Positions 25,528 to 35,638 of a stretch of DNA of 64,000 nt are shown in pieces. How positions within the stretch are numbered: the first letter of the stretch is position 1; every line of letters starts with the position of its first letter. The stretch comes from Rhizobacter sp. AJA081-3. Its GTDB lineage: Bacteria; Pseudomonadota; Gammaproteobacteria; Burkholderiales; Burkholderiaceae_C. The DNA lies in contig NZ_CP059067.1 of NCBI RefSeq assembly GCF_017795745.1, positions 4,278,001 to 4,342,000 on the forward strand. Reading direction: 5' to 3'. Below the pieces are notes generated by a model. That model made no database searches and was not told where the DNA came from. It saw nothing but the letters and a program-made list of their open reading frames with translations. The position numbers and the translations under genes were made by a program.

Positions 25528-26064
25528 ATGGAAACCTACCACGGCACGACCATCGTCAGCGTGCGGCGCGGGCCTGTCGTCGCGCTCGGCGGCGACGGTC
25601 AGGTCACGCTCGGCACCATCGTCGTCAAGGCTTCGGCGCGCAAGGTGCGAAAGCTGCACCACGACCAGGTGCTCGCCGGCTTCGCCGGCGCGACGGCCGA
25701 CGCCTTCACGCTGTTCGAGCGCTTCGAGGCCAAGCTCGAGAAACACCAGGGCCACCTCGTGCGCGCCGCCATCGAGCTGACGAAGGACTGGCGCACCGAC
25801 CGCGTTCTGCGCCGGCTCGAGGCCATGCTCGCGGTGGCCGACAAGGAGGCCTCGCTGATCATCACCGGCAACGGCGACGTGCTCGAGCCCGAGCACGGCA
25901 TCATCGCCATCGGCTCCGGCGGCGCCTATGCCAATGCCGCCGCCCGCGCGTTGCTCGAGCACACCCAGATGGCGCCGAAGGACATCGTCAAGAAGTCGCT
26001 CGAGATCGCCGGCGACCTGTGCATCTACACCAATCAGCACCACACGATCGAGACGATCGAATGA
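25528..26064 (+). CDS. hslV: ATP-dependent protease proteolytic subunit HslV
   Basis: A 178-residue N-terminal-nucleophile peptidase, partner of HslU. The N-terminus [14 protein letters not shown] is processed before T7, which becomes the catalytic Thr1. Further family marks are [14 protein letters not shown] and [17 protein letters not shown], and [11 protein letters not shown] near 130. The ATG at 25528 is chosen over 25492 because the propeptide is normally only a few residues. The end overlaps the hslU start (ATGA). Confidence 0.97.
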   Translation: METYHGTTIVSVRRGPVVALGGDGQVTLGTIVVKASARKVRKLHHDQVLAGFAGATADAFTLFERFEAKLEKHQGHLVRAAIELTKDWRTDRVLRRLEAMLAVADKEASLIITGNGDVLEPEHGIIAIGSGGAYANAAARALLEHTQMAPKDIVKKSLEIAGDLCIYTNQHHTIETIE

Positions 26065-27365
26065 AGTCGTCGATGACACCCCAGGAGATCGTCTCCGAAC
26101 TCGACCGCCACATCGTCGGCCAGCGCGACGCCAAGCGCTCGGTGGCCATCGCACTGCGCAACCGCTGGCGGCGCCAGCAGGTCGACGAGAAGATGCGCGC
26201 CGAGATCACGCCGAAGAACATCCTGATGATCGGGCCCACCGGCGTGGGCAAAACCGAGATCGCGCGGCGCCTGGCGAAGCTCGCCGACGCGCCCTTCATC
26301 AAGGTCGAGGCGACCAAGTTCACCGAGGTGGGCTACGTCGGCAAGGACGTCGACTCGATCATCCGCGACCTCGCCGACATGGCCGTCAAGCAGGAGCGCG
26401 AGGCAGCGATGAAGCGCCAGCGCGTGCGCGCCGAAGACGCCGCCGAGGACCGCGTCCTCGACGTGCTGGTGCCCGGCTCGTCGGCCGACAACACCGCGCG
26501 GCAGGTGATGCGCAAGCGGCTTCGCGAAGGCGCGCTGGGTGACAAGGAAATCGAGGTCGACCTGGCGGAGGCACGTGCGCCGCTGGAGATCATGAGCCCG
26601 GCCGGCATGGAAGACATGGCCGAGCAGCTCAAGGGCATGTTCGCCAACCTCGGCACCACGCCGCGCAAGACGCGAAAGCTGAAGATCGCCGAGGCGCTCA
26701 AGCTGCTCGCCGACGAAGAGGCCGCCAAGCTCGTCAACGACGAGGACGTGAAGACCGCTGCGCTGGCCAACGCCGAGCAGAACGGCATCGTCTTCATCGA
26801 CGAGATCGACAAGGTGGCCTCGCGCGGCAGCACGCAGGGCGCCGATGTGTCGCGCCAGGGCGTGCAGCGCGACCTGCTGCCGCTGGTGGAGGGCACGACG
26901 GTGAACACCAAGTACGGCATGTTGCGGACGGATCACATCCTGTTCATCGCCTCGGGGGCTTTCCACCTGAGCAAGCCCAGCGACCTGATCCCGGAGCTGC
27001 AGGGGCGCTTCCCGATCCGCGTCGAGCTGGGCGCGCTCGGCGTCGATGACTTCGAGGCGATCCTCACGCAGACGCACGCCAGCCTGGTCAAGCAATACCA
27101 GCTGCTGCTGGCCACCGAGGGCGTGACGCTGGAGCTCGCGCCGGATGCCATCCGGCGGCTGGCGCAGATCGCGTTCGACGTCAACGACCGCACCGAGAAC
27201 ATCGGCGCGCGGCGCCTGGCCACGGTGATGGAGCGGCTGCTCGACGAGATCAGCTTCGACGCGCCCAACCTGTCAGGCCGCACCATCACCATCGATGCCG
27301 CGGCGGTCGACGCGAAACTGGCCGCACTGGTGAAGAACGAGGACTTGTCGCGCTACATCCTGTAG
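26061..27365 (+). CDS. hslU: ATP-dependent protease ATPase subunit HslU
   Basis: A 434-residue AAA+ unfoldase. [17 protein letters not shown] opens the protein, Walker A is GPTGVGKTE, the GYVG pore loop is in [17 protein letters not shown], Walker B is FIDEIDKVA and sensor-2 region [16 protein letters not shown] is near the C-terminus. The I-domain (about 110-230) is of normal length. Its ATG overlaps the hslV stop, so the two subunits are made together. It converges with coaX 24 bp away. Confidence 0.97.
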   Translation: MKSSMTPQEIVSELDRHIVGQRDAKRSVAIALRNRWRRQQVDEKMRAEITPKNILMIGPTGVGKTEIARRLAKLADAPFIKVEATKFTEVGYVGKDVDSIIRDLADMAVKQEREAAMKRQRVRAEDAAEDRVLDVLVPGSSADNTARQVMRKRLREGALGDKEIEVDLAEARAPLEIMSPAGMEDMAEQLKGMFANLGTTPRKTRKLKIAEALKLLADEEAAKLVNDEDVKTAALANAEQNGIVFIDEIDKVASRGSTQGADVSRQGVQRDLLPLVEGTTVNTKYGMLRTDHILFIASGAFHLSKPSDLIPELQGRFPIRVELGALGVDDFEAILTQTHASLVKQYQLLLATEGVTLELAPDAIRRLAQIAFDVNDRTENIGARRLATVMERLLDEISFDAPNLSGRTITIDAAAVDAKLAALVKNEDLSRYIL

Positions 27366-27389
27366 GCGGCAACGCCCCGGCCGCTCGCG

Positions 27390-28157
27390 TCAAAGCGCCA
27401 GGCGGTGCGCCTGCAACTGCAGCAGCCCTTCGAAGATCAGCGTGTCGACCGTCTCGAACGGCAGTTGCGTGATCGGAGCGAGCTTGACGGCGGCGCCGCC
27501 GGTCATGATCAACGCCGGCTCCTGACCCGTGCGCTCGCGCAGCTTGCGATGCATGCGCTCGACCGCGCCGGCCAGGGCATCGGCACCGCCGCTCATCAGC
27601 GCATCGCTGGTGTTGGTCGGGAAGTCCACCGCCTCGCCGGTCGGGGCCTTCAGGCCGGCGGTGCCCATCTCCAGCGCCCGCAGCATCAGGCCGAAGCCCG
27701 GCAGGATCAACCCGCCGAGAAAGTTGCCCTGCACATCGAGCGCGTCCACGGTGACGGCGGTACCCACCATGACGACCAGTGCCGGCCGTGGCCCGCCCTG
27801 AGCCAGCACGCGGTGGCGTGCACCGATCATGGCCACCCAGCGGTCGACGCCCAGCCGGTTGGGATGGTCGTAGCCGTTGCTCACGCCGCAGGCCTCGCGC
27901 GACGAGACCACCCAGCGGGGCTCGAGGTCCCAGATTTCGAGCTGTTCCTCGACGCGGCGCTTGACGCCCTCGCCAGCCACCACGCAGCCGAGCATGCTGG
28001 ACGGCGGCGGCAACGCCTTCCAGTCGGTCTCGGCCAGCGAGTCGATGGTCTCCAGGAACACCGCGCCCTGCGCGAGCAGCACGGCGCCGGGCTGGGGCGA
28101 GGCGTACTGCGCCCACTTCAGGCGTGTGTTGCCCACGTCGATGGCAAGAAACGTCAT
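27390..28157 (-). CDS. coaX: Type III pantothenate kinase
   Basis: A 255-residue cytoplasmic kinase for the first step of CoA synthesis. The ASKHA-type phosphate motif [11 protein letters not shown] is at 5-15; [12 protein letters not shown] and [13 protein letters not shown] supply the pantothenate- and nucleotide-binding loops; [14 protein letters not shown] and [10 protein letters not shown] complete the fold. The second gene of a two-gene minus-strand unit, 14 bp after a hypothetical gene. Confidence 0.94.
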   Translation of the reverse strand: MTFLAIDVGNTRLKWAQYASPQPGAVLLAQGAVFLETIDSLAETDWKALPPPSSMLGCVVAGEGVKRRVEEQLEIWDLEPRWVVSSREACGVSNGYDHPNRLGVDRWVAMIGARHRVLAQGGPRPALVVMVGTAVTVDALDVQGNFLGGLILPGFGLMLRALEMGTAGLKAPTGEAVDFPTNTSDALMSGGADALAGAVERMHRKLRERTGQEPALIMTGGAAVKLAPITQLPFETVDTLIFEGLLQLQAHRLAL

Positions 28158-28171
28158 GCGGCGGGCCGGAG

Positions 28172-28828
28172 TCAGAAGTTGGAGAGCGATGAGTCGACGG
28201 GCGCGTCGATCAGGCGGCGTACGCGCCGCATGAGCTGGGTCGTCGCCAGCGTGCGGTGCGGCCGACTCAGCCGGGCCTCCACTTCGTCGATCAGCGCATC
28301 GAGTTCGTCGCGCGTGTGCGCGCGACGCAGCCGCATCAGCGTCAGCGAGCCGGCCACGGGGGCTTCGGCGCGAACGGCGCGAATCAGCAGGTCGCGCGCC
28401 TGCTCGAGCGGCGCATCGAGGTCGCCGAGGTCCGAGTAGTCGGTCTCGACCATGGTCCAGGGCTCGTAGTTGCCGATGTCGCCGTTCAGCGTCGACTCCG
28501 GCTGCAGCGTGCGCGCTGCAGGCAGCTCCGATTCGGGGGCGACATCCGGCAGCGTCACGTCCACCGGCAGCGGAGGCAGCGTCGGGTGCGGCGCCAGTTC
28601 GATCGGCAGCGTGGGCAGCGGCACGGTGATCAGGCCCATGTCGAGCAGTTCGTCGTAGACGCTGGGCGGCACACCGGCACGCTCGGCCAGCAGGCGCAGC
28701 TGCGCTTCGCTGCGGCGGCCGTCCACCAGCAGCAGCAGGGTGCGATGGCGCTGGCTGAGCTGGCGCGCCCGCGTCGCCAGTTCGGCCTGGCCGTCTGGCG
28801 TCTTGATCGGTGCGTTGCCAATGCCCAA
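28172..28828 (-). CDS. Hypothetical protein, helical, unknown function
   Basis: An unrecognised 218-residue soluble protein. Residues 10-60 ([37 protein letters not shown] and on) look like a winged-helix-type module of the sort seen in polar-signalling proteins, then a proline-rich linker (about 60-100), then a helical domain with [20 protein letters not shown] and [19 protein letters not shown]. No ATG fits; I start it at TTG 28828, which has GGAGAG six bases upstream. Upstream in-frame codons reach into the ppk2 control region. Probably cotranscribed with coaX. Confidence 0.62.
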   Translation of the reverse strand: MGIGNAPIKTPDGQAELATRARQLSQRHRTLLLLVDGRRSEAQLRLLAERAGVPPSVYDELLDMGLITVPLPTLPIELAPHPTLPPLPVDVTLPDVAPESELPAARTLQPESTLNGDIGNYEPWTMVETDYSDLGDLDAPLEQARDLLIRAVRAEAPVAGSLTLMRLRRAHTRDELDALIDEVEARLSRPHRTLATTQLMRRVRRLIDAPVDSSLSNF

Positions 28829-28987
28829 GGGCTTCTCTCCAGATGACGGCGTCGTGCGCCGACTCCCAACGGGCGCGATTGTGCCGCCAAACCGGCCCGG
28901 GGGCGCCAGTGTTTTCGGTCGCGTCCGCCCGCGTAAACCCCGGGGCCGGCGCGCGGCCGCGTCAGCCTCCTGCAGGGCCCCAGGCGC

Positions 28988-29014
28988 TACACTGCCAATT
29001 GACGTATACGTCAA
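28988..29014 (+). promoter_or_regulatory. LiuR-type operator at the ppk2-icmF promoter
   Basis: TTGACGTATACGTCAA (28999-29014) is a perfect 16-bp palindrome, the same class as those at 3575 and 5037. A candidate -10 box TACACT (28988-28993) ends 5 bp before it, so a bound protein would cover the transcription start. It lies 28 bp upstream of the ppk2 ATG. Confidence 0.8.
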
Positions 29015-29042
29015 ATGCCTCCGATCATTCCAGGGAGCCCGC

Positions 29043-29888
29043 ATGGCCCGCAGCAGAGTCTCGTTGTCCGACTTCCAGCATCGCAGCGCCGGCAACGGCA
29101 AGCCGTCGGGCCGGCGCTTCGAACTCGCCCGCATCGATCCGCAGGCCAAGCCCTTCTCCAGCGGCAACAAGGCGCGCGACAAGGCGCGCACGGCCGAACT
29201 GGCGCTCGAGGTCGACCGGCTGCAGGACCTGTTCTATGCCGACCGCCGCTTCAAGCTGCTTGTGGTGCTTCAGGGCACCGACACCAGCGGCAAGGACGGC
29301 ACCATCCGCGGCGTGTTCGGACAAACCAGCGCCCTGGGCGTCCACGCCGTGCCCTGGAAGGCGCCCACCACCGACGAGCGCGCCCACGACTACCTCTGGC
29401 GCATCCATCAGCGCGTGCCGGCCGAGGGCGAGATCGTCATCTTCAACCGAAGCCACTACGAGGACGTGCTGGTGCCGGTGGTCAACGGCTGGATCACGCC
29501 CGAGCAGACGCAGCAGCGCTACGCGCAGATCAACGCCTTCGAGAAGCTGCTCGTCGAAACCGGCACGGTGATCTGCAAGTTCATGCTGCACATCTCGAAG
29601 GACGAGCAGCGCGCGCGGCTGCAGGAACGGCTGGACGACCCGACCAAACACTGGAAGTTCGCCGCCGGCGACCTCGACGTGCGCAAGCAGTGGGACCTGT
29701 ACCAGCAGGCGTACCAGGACGCCATCGCCGCCACCGGCACATCGTGGGCGCCGTGGACTGTCGTGCCTGCCGATTCGAAGACGCACCGCAACCTGATGAT
29801 CGCCCAGGCGATCGTGCAGACGCTGCAGGGCCTGAAGCTGCGCTACCCGCCGGGCAGCCCGGAACTCGCCCACATCCGCGTCGAATAG
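29043..29888 (+). CDS. ppk2: Polyphosphate kinase 2, class III type
   Basis: A 281-residue P-loop kinase that transfers phosphate from polyphosphate to nucleotides. Walker A is GTDTSGKD (78-85), Walker B region [17 protein letters not shown], and a lid with [21 protein letters not shown]. The overall pattern, notably the lid and RFELARIDP, is close to the class III PPK2 of Meiothermus, which acts on both AMP and ADP (recollection). The ATG at 29043 has GGGAG upstream. It is 22 bp before icmF and behind a LiuR-type operator, an unexpected setting for polyphosphate metabolism. Confidence 0.88.
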   Translation: MARSRVSLSDFQHRSAGNGKPSGRRFELARIDPQAKPFSSGNKARDKARTAELALEVDRLQDLFYADRRFKLLVVLQGTDTSGKDGTIRGVFGQTSALGVHAVPWKAPTTDERAHDYLWRIHQRVPAEGEIVIFNRSHYEDVLVPVVNGWITPEQTQQRYAQINAFEKLLVETGTVICKFMLHISKDEQRARLQERLDDPTKHWKFAAGDLDVRKQWDLYQQAYQDAIAATGTSWAPWTVVPADSKTHRNLMIAQAIVQTLQGLKLRYPPGSPELAHIRVE

Positions 29889-29910
29889 AGACCTCCAACG
29901 GAGACAAGCC

Positions 29911-32900
29911 GTGACCGACCTTTCCGCCGAATACAAGGCCCTGGCCGACTACCGCCCGACGAACAAGGTGCGCTTCGTCACCGCGGCGAGCCTGTTCGAC
30001 GGCCACGATGCCGCGATCAACATCATGCGGCGCATCCTGCAGGGCATGGGTGCGGAGGTCATCCACCTCGGACACAACCGCTCGGTCGACGAGGTCGTCA
30101 CTGCGGCACTGCAGGAAGACGTGCAGGGCATCGCGCTGAGCAGCTACCAGGGCGGCCACGTCGAGTACTTCAAGTACATGGTCGACCTGCTGCGCCAGCG
30201 TGGCGGCGCGCACATCCAGGTGTTCGGCGGCGGCGGCGGCGTGATCGTGCCGGCCGAGATCGCCGAGCTGCAGGGCTACGGTGTGGCGCGCATCTACAGC
30301 CCGGAAGACGGCCAGCGCATGGGCCTGGCCGGGATGATCGGCGAAATGGTCATGCGGAGCGATCAGGATCTGTCGCCCCATGCTCCCACCGACATCGCCG
30401 CGCTGCGCGGCCACTCGGAAGCCGCCTGGCGCGCCCTCGCCCAGTTGATCACCGCGCTCGACAACGGCCGCGCGAGCGAGTCGCTGAAGACGCAACTGCA
30501 CGCCGCGGCGAAGGCCGCCAAGGTGCCCGTGCTGGGCATCACCGGCACCGGCGGCGCCGGCAAGTCCAGCCTCACCGACGAGCTGATCCGCCGGCTGCGG
30601 CTGGACCAGGACGACGCGCTTCGCGTGGCCGTGATCAGCATCGACCCTTCGCGGCGCAAGAGCGGCGGCGCGCTGCTGGGCGACCGCATCCGCATGAACG
30701 CCATCGGGCCGTGGCGGGTGGGCCAGCGCGTGTTCATGCGCAGCCTGGCCACGCGCGACTACGGCAGCGAGATCAGCCAGGCGCTGCCCGACGTGATCGC
30801 CGCCTGCAAGGTGGCGGGCTTCGACCTGATCGTCGTCGAGACCTCGGGCATCGGCCAGGGCGACGCCGCCATCGTGCCGCTGGTCGACGTTCCCATGTAC
30901 GTGATGACGCCGGAGTTCGGCGCCGCCAGCCAGCTCGAGAAGATCGACATGCTCGACTTCGCCGAGTTCGTGGCCATCAACAAGTTCGACCGCAAGGGCT
31001 CGCTCGATGCGCTGCGCGACGTCGCCAAGCAGGTGCAGCGCAACAAGGAAGCCTGGAAAGCGAGGCCGGAGGAGATGCCGGTGTTCGGCACCATGGCCAG
31101 CCGCTTCAACGACGACGGCGTGACGGCGCTCTACCAGGCGCTGCTGCCGCGCCTGGGCGAGCTCGGCATGGCCGTGAAGACCGGCCGTCTGCCGCTGGCG
31201 GCGACGCGCCACAGCACGCATCAGGTACCCATCGTGCCGGGGGCACGCGTGCGCTACCTGGCCGACATCGCCGACACCGTGCGCGGCTACAAGCAGCATG
31301 CCCGCATGCAGGCGAGGCTGGCGCGCGAGATCCAGCAGCTGCGCGAGAGCGCGCGCATGCTGTACGAGGCCATTCCGGACAAGCACAAGGCGCGCGACGC
31401 GCTCACCGAGCAGGCGCAGATCCGCGAGGCGCGGCTCGACCCGCGTGCGAAGAAGCTGCTGGCGATGTGGCCCGACATGCAGCGCGCCTATGCCGGCGAC
31501 GAGTACGTGGTGAAGATCCGCGACAAGGAGATCCGCACCGAACTGACCCACACCACGCTGTCGGGCAGCAAGATCCGCAAGGTGGCGCTGCCGCAGTACG
31601 AGGACCACGGCGAGATCCTCAAGTGGCTGATGCTCGACAACGTGCCGGGCAGCTTCCCGTACACCGCCGGCACCTTCGCCTTCAAGCGCGAGGGCGAAGA
31701 CCCGACGCGCATGTTCGCCGGCGAGGGCGACGCCTTCCGCACCAACCGGCGTTTCAAGCTGGTCAGCGAGGGCATGCCGGCCAAGCGGCTGTCCACTGCC
31801 TTCGACTCGGTCACGCTGTACGGCAACGACCCCGACCCGCGGCCCGACATCTACGGCAAGGTCGGCAATTCGGGTGTGAGCATTGCCACGCTGGACGACC
31901 TGAAGGTGCTGTACTCGGGCTTCGACCTGTGCGACCCGGCCACCTCGGTCTCGATGACCATCAACGGCCCGGCGCCGAGCATCCTGGCGATGTTCATGAA
32001 CGCGGCCATCGACCAGCAACTGGAGAAGTTCCGCACCGACAACCGGCGCGAGCCCACCGACGACGAGGCGCAGAAGATCCGCGCCTGGACGCTGGCCAAC
32101 GTGCGCGGCACCGTGCAGGCCGACATCCTGAAGGAAGACCAAGGCCAGAACACCTGCATCTTCTCCACCGAGTTCAGCCTCAAGGTGATGGGCGACATCG
32201 CCGAGTACTTCGTGCACCACCAGGTGCGCAACTTCTACTCGGTGTCGATCTCGGGCTATCACATCGCCGAGGCGGGCGCGAACCCGATCTCGCAGCTGGC
32301 CTTCACGCTGTCCAACGGCTTCACCTTCGTGGAGGCGTACCTGGCGCGCGGCATGCACATCGACGACTTCGCACCGAACCTGAGCTTCTTCTTCAGCAAC
32401 GGCATGGACCCGGAGTACACCGTGCTCGGGCGCGTGGCGCGGCGCATCTGGGCGGTGGCGATGCGCGAGCGCTATGGCGCCAACGAGCGCAGCCAGAAGC
32501 TGAAGTACCACGTGCAGACCAGCGGCCGCTCACTGCACGCGCAGGAGATCGCCTTCAACGACATCCGCACCACGCTGCAGGCGCTGATCGCGATCTACGA
32601 CAACTGCAACTCGCTGCACACCAACGCCTACGACGAGGCGATCACCACGCCCACCGAGGAGAGCGTGCGCCGCGCGATGGCCATCCAGCTGATCATCAAT
32701 CGCGAGTGGGGCCTGGCGAAGAACGAGAACCCGAACCAGGGCGCCTTCGTGATCGACGAGCTGACCGAGCTGGTGGAGGAGGCGGTGCTCGCAGAATTCG
32801 AGAAGATTGCCGAGCGCGGCGGCGTGCTCGGCGCGATGGAGACCGGCTACCAGCGCAGCAAGATCCAGGAAGAGTCGATGCACTACGAGATGCGCAAGCA

Positions 32901-33204
32901 CACCGGCGAGTACCCCATCATCGGCGTGAACACCTTCCGCAACCCGCACGGCGACCCGACGCCGACCACGCTGGAACTGGCGCGCTCCACCGAGGACGAG
33001 AAGCAGAGCCAGCTCAAGCGCCTGCAGGACTTTCATGCCCGCCACGCCGGCGAGGCCCCGGCCACGCTGCAACGCCTTCAGAGGGCGGTGATCGACAACG
33101 GCAACGTGTTCGAGGTGCTGATGGACGCGGTGCGATGCTGCTCGCTCGGGCAGATCACCACCGCGCTTTTCGAGGTGGGCGGGCAGTACCGGCGCAGCAT
33201 GTGA
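29911..33204 (+). CDS. icmF: Fused isobutyryl-CoA mutase IcmF
   Basis: A 1097-residue three-part enzyme that interconverts isobutyryl-CoA and n-butyryl-CoA using adenosylcobalamin. B12-binding domain at about 20-150 ([15 protein letters not shown], base-off histidine H32), MeaI-like G-protein chaperone at about 200-420 (Walker [21 protein letters not shown]), linker, and the TIM-barrel mutase from about 550. F589 (TAGTFAFK) and Q746 ([10 protein letters not shown]) stand where methylmalonyl-CoA mutase has Tyr and Arg, supporting isobutyryl-CoA specificity. It starts with GTG 29911 after CGGAGA. It forms an operon with ppk2 under the LiuR-type site, fitting valine and isobutyrate catabolism. 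Confidence 0.95.
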   Translation: MTDLSAEYKALADYRPTNKVRFVTAASLFDGHDAAINIMRRILQGMGAEVIHLGHNRSVDEVVTAALQEDVQGIALSSYQGGHVEYFKYMVDLLRQRGGAHIQVFGGGGGVIVPAEIAELQGYGVARIYSPEDGQRMGLAGMIGEMVMRSDQDLSPHAPTDIAALRGHSEAAWRALAQLITALDNGRASESLKTQLHAAAKAAKVPVLGITGTGGAGKSSLTDELIRRLRLDQDDALRVAVISIDPSRRKSGGALLGDRIRMNAIGPWRVGQRVFMRSLATRDYGSEISQALPDVIAACKVAGFDLIVVETSGIGQGDAAIVPLVDVPMYVMTPEFGAASQLEKIDMLDFAEFVAINKFDRKGSLDALRDVAKQVQRNKEAWKARPEEMPVFGTMASRFNDDGVTALYQALLPRLGELGMAVKTGRLPLAATRHSTHQVPIVPGARVRYLADIADTVRGYKQHARMQARLAREIQQLRESARMLYEAIPDKHKARDALTEQAQIREARLDPRAKKLLAMWPDMQRAYAGDEYVVKIRDKEIRTELTHTTLSGSKIRKVALPQYEDHGEILKWLMLDNVPGSFPYTAGTFAFKREGEDPTRMFAGEGDAFRTNRRFKLVSEGMPAKRLSTAFDSVTLYGNDPDPRPDIYGKVGNSGVSIATLDDLKVLYSGFDLCDPATSVSMTINGPAPSILAMFMNAAIDQQLEKFRTDNRREPTDDEAQKIRAWTLANVRGTVQADILKEDQGQNTCIFSTEFSLKVMGDIAEYFVHHQVRNFYSVSISGYHIAEAGANPISQLAFTLSNGFTFVEAYLARGMHIDDFAPNLSFFFSNGMDPEYTVLGRVARRIWAVAMRERYGANERSQKLKYHVQTSGRSLHAQEIAFNDIRTTLQALIAIYDNCNSLHTNAYDEAITTPTEESVRRAMAIQLIINREWGLAKNENPNQGAFVIDELTELVEEAVLAEFEKIAERGGVLGAMETGYQRSKIQEESMHYEMRKHTGEYPIIGVNTFRNPHGDPTPTTLELARSTEDEKQSQLKRLQDFHARHAGEAPATLQRLQRAVIDNGNVFEVLMDAVRCCSLGQITTALFEVGGQYRRSM

Positions 33205-33213
33205 GGCAGGCGC

Positions 33214-34386
33214 TCAGGCCGCCTGCAGCACGCCGAACGAGGTGTCGAGCGTGCGCGCGCGGCCGGCGTCCTTGGCACGATAGAGCGCGGCATCGGCGCG
33301 CTTGACCATTGCGTCCAGGCTGTCGCCGGCGTCGCGGCAGTGCGACACGCCGGCGCTGTAGCCGATCTCGAAGCCGAGTTCGGCCATGGCCACCTCGGAA
33401 AGGCGCCGGCGCAGGCGCTGGTCGAAGCGGCGCGCCGCCTCGTCGTCGGCCTGTGCCATCAGCACGCAGAACTCCTCGCCGCCGTAGCGGCCGACGATGT
33501 CGCCCGCACGTGCTGCGGCCTGCATCTCGCGCGCGACCAGCGCGAGCGCCCGGTCACCGGCATCATGGCCGTGGGCATCGTTGATCTGCTTGAAGTGGTC
33601 GAGGTCGATCATCAGAACCGCCATCGTGTGCCCGTAGCGAAGGCTGGCGGAAAAGCGCGCCCGGGCGAGATCGAGCCAGGCGCGGCGGTTGAACACGCCG
33701 GTCAGGCCGTCCAGGGTGGCCAGGCGCTCGAGTTCGCGGGCAGCTTCGTCGCGGTGTGCCAGCAGAATGCCCACCAGCGTCAGCATGGATGTCGCCAGCG
33801 CCACCACCGCCGAGGCATGGTTCACCGGATGCGGCGTCAGGAAACGCGGGTAGGCGTCGGTGAAGAAGGCGCCGAGCACGCCGCGCCACAGCGTCACCAC
33901 GGCCTGGGCCAGCATGCTGGCGACGACCAGCCAGCGCCAGCGCCCCACCGGCAGCGCCGGTAACCGGCCCACGGCAACGGCCACCAGGATCATCTGCATC
34001 GCCAGCAGCCCGTTGGCCCAGCCGACACGGAAGGCGTAATTCGAGAAACCCAGCGCATAGCCCAGCGGCATCAGCACGGCCAGGGCACCCAGCCAGCGGT
34101 CGTGCGTGCGCCGGCCGCACCACAGATCGAAGGCGGCGCCCAGCAAGGCCAGGCTGACGGCCATGCAAGTCATCGACGCGGAAGACAGCGCCCAGTCGAC
34201 GGCGCTGCCTCGCTCGACCAGCCCGGACAGCAGGATCAGCACCCAGCCGCCCGCCTGCAATGCGGCGGACCACTGCGCGCGCCGCGCAGGCACATTCACC
34301 CGGCCCATCACGGCGGGCAGGGCCAGCGCGATGGTGACCAGATTGATCATCAAGGCAATCAGCAGGGTTCGGATGTCGACGGTCAT
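33214..34386 (-). CDS. Membrane diguanylate cyclase (GGDEF)
   Basis: About 390 residues. Six or seven hydrophobic segments fill roughly residues 1-210, then a GGDEF domain from about 225: DGLTGVFNRRAW, IDLDHFKQINDAHGHDAGD and the active-site motif RYGGEEF. It should make cyclic di-GMP. No RxxD inhibitory site is evident just before GGEEF (the preceding stretch reads ARAGDIVGRY). The ATG at 34386 begins MTVDIRTLLIALMIN and gives a clean first membrane helix; an ATG at 34413 is possible. The stop converges with icmF 9 bp away. Confidence 0.88.
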   Translation of the reverse strand: MTVDIRTLLIALMINLVTIALALPAVMGRVNVPARRAQWSAALQAGGWVLILLSGLVERGSAVDWALSSASMTCMAVSLALLGAAFDLWCGRRTHDRWLGALAVLMPLGYALGFSNYAFRVGWANGLLAMQMILVAVAVGRLPALPVGRWRWLVVASMLAQAVVTLWRGVLGAFFTDAYPRFLTPHPVNHASAVVALATSMLTLVGILLAHRDEAARELERLATLDGLTGVFNRRAWLDLARARFSASLRYGHTMAVLMIDLDHFKQINDAHGHDAGDRALALVAREMQAAARAGDIVGRYGGEEFCVLMAQADDEAARRFDQRLRRRLSEVAMAELGFEIGYSAGVSHCRDAGDSLDAMVKRADAALYRAKDAGRARTLDTSFGVLQAA

Positions 34387-34569
34387 GGCAGTCAAGGCTC
34401 GCCCGAAGCACATTTGCGCGCGCGGGCCGAGCCATTGTCGACAGCCCGACCGCCGTCCGTTCGGCACAACAGCACGCCTTGGGGCCGCCATTTCTGCCCC
34501 CCCGTGCGGAAGTTGCCACGAATGACAACGATGTGAATGGCTCACACTTCGTAACAAATGAAGGTGGAT

Positions 34570-34591
34570 GCCCCCCTTGTTCGGGGGGGGC
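34570..34591. terminator. GC hairpin upstream of a small membrane protein gene
   Basis: GCCCCCC (34570-34576) can pair with GGGGGGC (34585-34591) across a short loop containing TTGTTC. There is no T run on either side, so it may be a weak terminator or a leader stem. It lies in the 250-bp gap between the diguanylate cyclase and a small gene; I see nothing else there. Confidence 0.3.
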
Positions 34592-34636
34592 ACATGCCAC
34601 TAAGGTTGAAACCAGCAAAAACCTGAAAGCCAGCCC

Positions 34637-34888
34637 ATGCGCCAAGAAGTCGTCGCCATCGGCCAGACCGCCCGGACCGCCAGGTTTCAAGGGGGTCCGC
34701 AGGCTGGCCTGAACTGGCGCCACGTCGCCACGGTGATGCTGTTGCTCATCACCCTGCCTGTGTTCCTGACCGCCGGACTCGCCGCGATGGTGTTGCTGCC
34801 GGTTCTGCTGGCCTTCACCGGCGCCGAGCGCCTGCGCCGGCTCGTAGCCAACGCTCCCCAGCCCTTGCCGATCCGCCGCCATCGCTGA
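34637..34888 (+). CDS. Small hypothetical membrane protein
   Basis: An 83-residue protein with a polar N-terminal 28 residues, one long or two short membrane segments (VATVMLLLITLPVFLTAGLAAMVLLPVLL within 30-58), and a basic C-terminus. No family recognised. A weak AAAGCC precedes the ATG. It is 25 bp upstream of the histidine phosphatase and may be cotranscribed with it. Codon use is like that of neighbouring genes, supporting real coding. Confidence 0.55.
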   Translation: MRQEVVAIGQTARTARFQGGPQAGLNWRHVATVMLLLITLPVFLTAGLAAMVLLPVLLAFTGAERLRRLVANAPQPLPIRRHR

Positions 34889-34913
34889 GCGGGTTGCGGC
34901 CGCCGGGCGGCCG

Positions 34914-35540
34914 ATGCGGCTGCTGCTGGTCCGGCACGGTGAAACGCCGTTGAATGCGGCTCGTGTCATGCAGCCGCCAGACACCCCCCTGAGCCCGCGA
35001 GGCCTGTTACAGGCTCGTGCCGTGGCCGAACGGCTCCGTGCCGAAGCGCTGAGCGCGCTCTGGTCCAGCGATCTGCCGCGCGCCTGGCAGACCGCCGATG
35101 CGATCGCCGGAGCCTGCGGCCTCGCAGTACTGCCGCAACCCTTGCTTCACGAACGCAACTTCGGCGATCTGCGCGGCCGTCCCTATGACAGCCTCGGCTT
35201 CGACCCTCTGGCAATGCAGGAAGCGCCGACCGGCGGCGAATCCGTACCCGACTTCGAGGCTCGCATCGACCGGGCGTTCGACGCGGCGCTGATCGCCGCG
35301 CAGGCGACCGGCGGCACGTTCGTGCTCGTCACGCACGGTCTCGTGATCCACAGCCTGCTGGCCCGCCGCGTGAGGCTGCCTCCCGGCACCACGCTGCCGG
35401 CGCGCATCGCCAATGCATCGGTCACGGAGATCGTCGCCCCCGCCGGCCCGGACACGGCACCGCGAGCCCTGCGGATCGACTGCACCGCGCACCTGAGCAG
35501 CGACCGCGCCGACGATCCGCTCGCCCTGTCCGGCGGCTGA
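34914..35540 (+). CDS. Histidine phosphatase family protein
   Basis: A 208-residue phosphoglycerate-mutase-like phosphatase. The phosphohistidine motif RHGET is at 7-11, a conserved arginine in SSDLPRAWQTA, the catalytic glutamate region in HERNFGDLRG, and the second histidine in VTHGLVIHSLL near 140. Family members act on small phosphorylated metabolites such as alpha-ribazole phosphate or sugar phosphates. With IcmF in the neighbourhood a cobalamin-salvage role (CobC) is tempting but not supported by other cob genes here. Confidence 0.85.
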   Translation: MRLLLVRHGETPLNAARVMQPPDTPLSPRGLLQARAVAERLRAEALSALWSSDLPRAWQTADAIAGACGLAVLPQPLLHERNFGDLRGRPYDSLGFDPLAMQEAPTGGESVPDFEARIDRAFDAALIAAQATGGTFVLVTHGLVIHSLLARRVRLPPGTTLPARIANASVTEIVAPAGPDTAPRALRIDCTAHLSSDRADDPLALSGG

Positions 35541-35638
35541 GGCAGCGAGCAGCCCACGAGCCGCCTCGCCTGTAAGCCGGCTGTATCGATTGCGGCGTAA
35601 CTTGCGCCCATTCCAAACCCATAGCAGGAGACATCACC

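Noticed and set aside
29581-32511. 976-codon minus-strand open frame opposite icmF
   Set aside because: Antisense shadow of a conserved gene without any recognisable motif; high GC keeps stops rare.
34914-35540. Calling the histidine phosphatase CobC (cobalamin synthesis)
   Set aside because: B12-dependent icmF is near, but no other cobalamin genes occur and the motif is shared by many small-molecule phosphatases.
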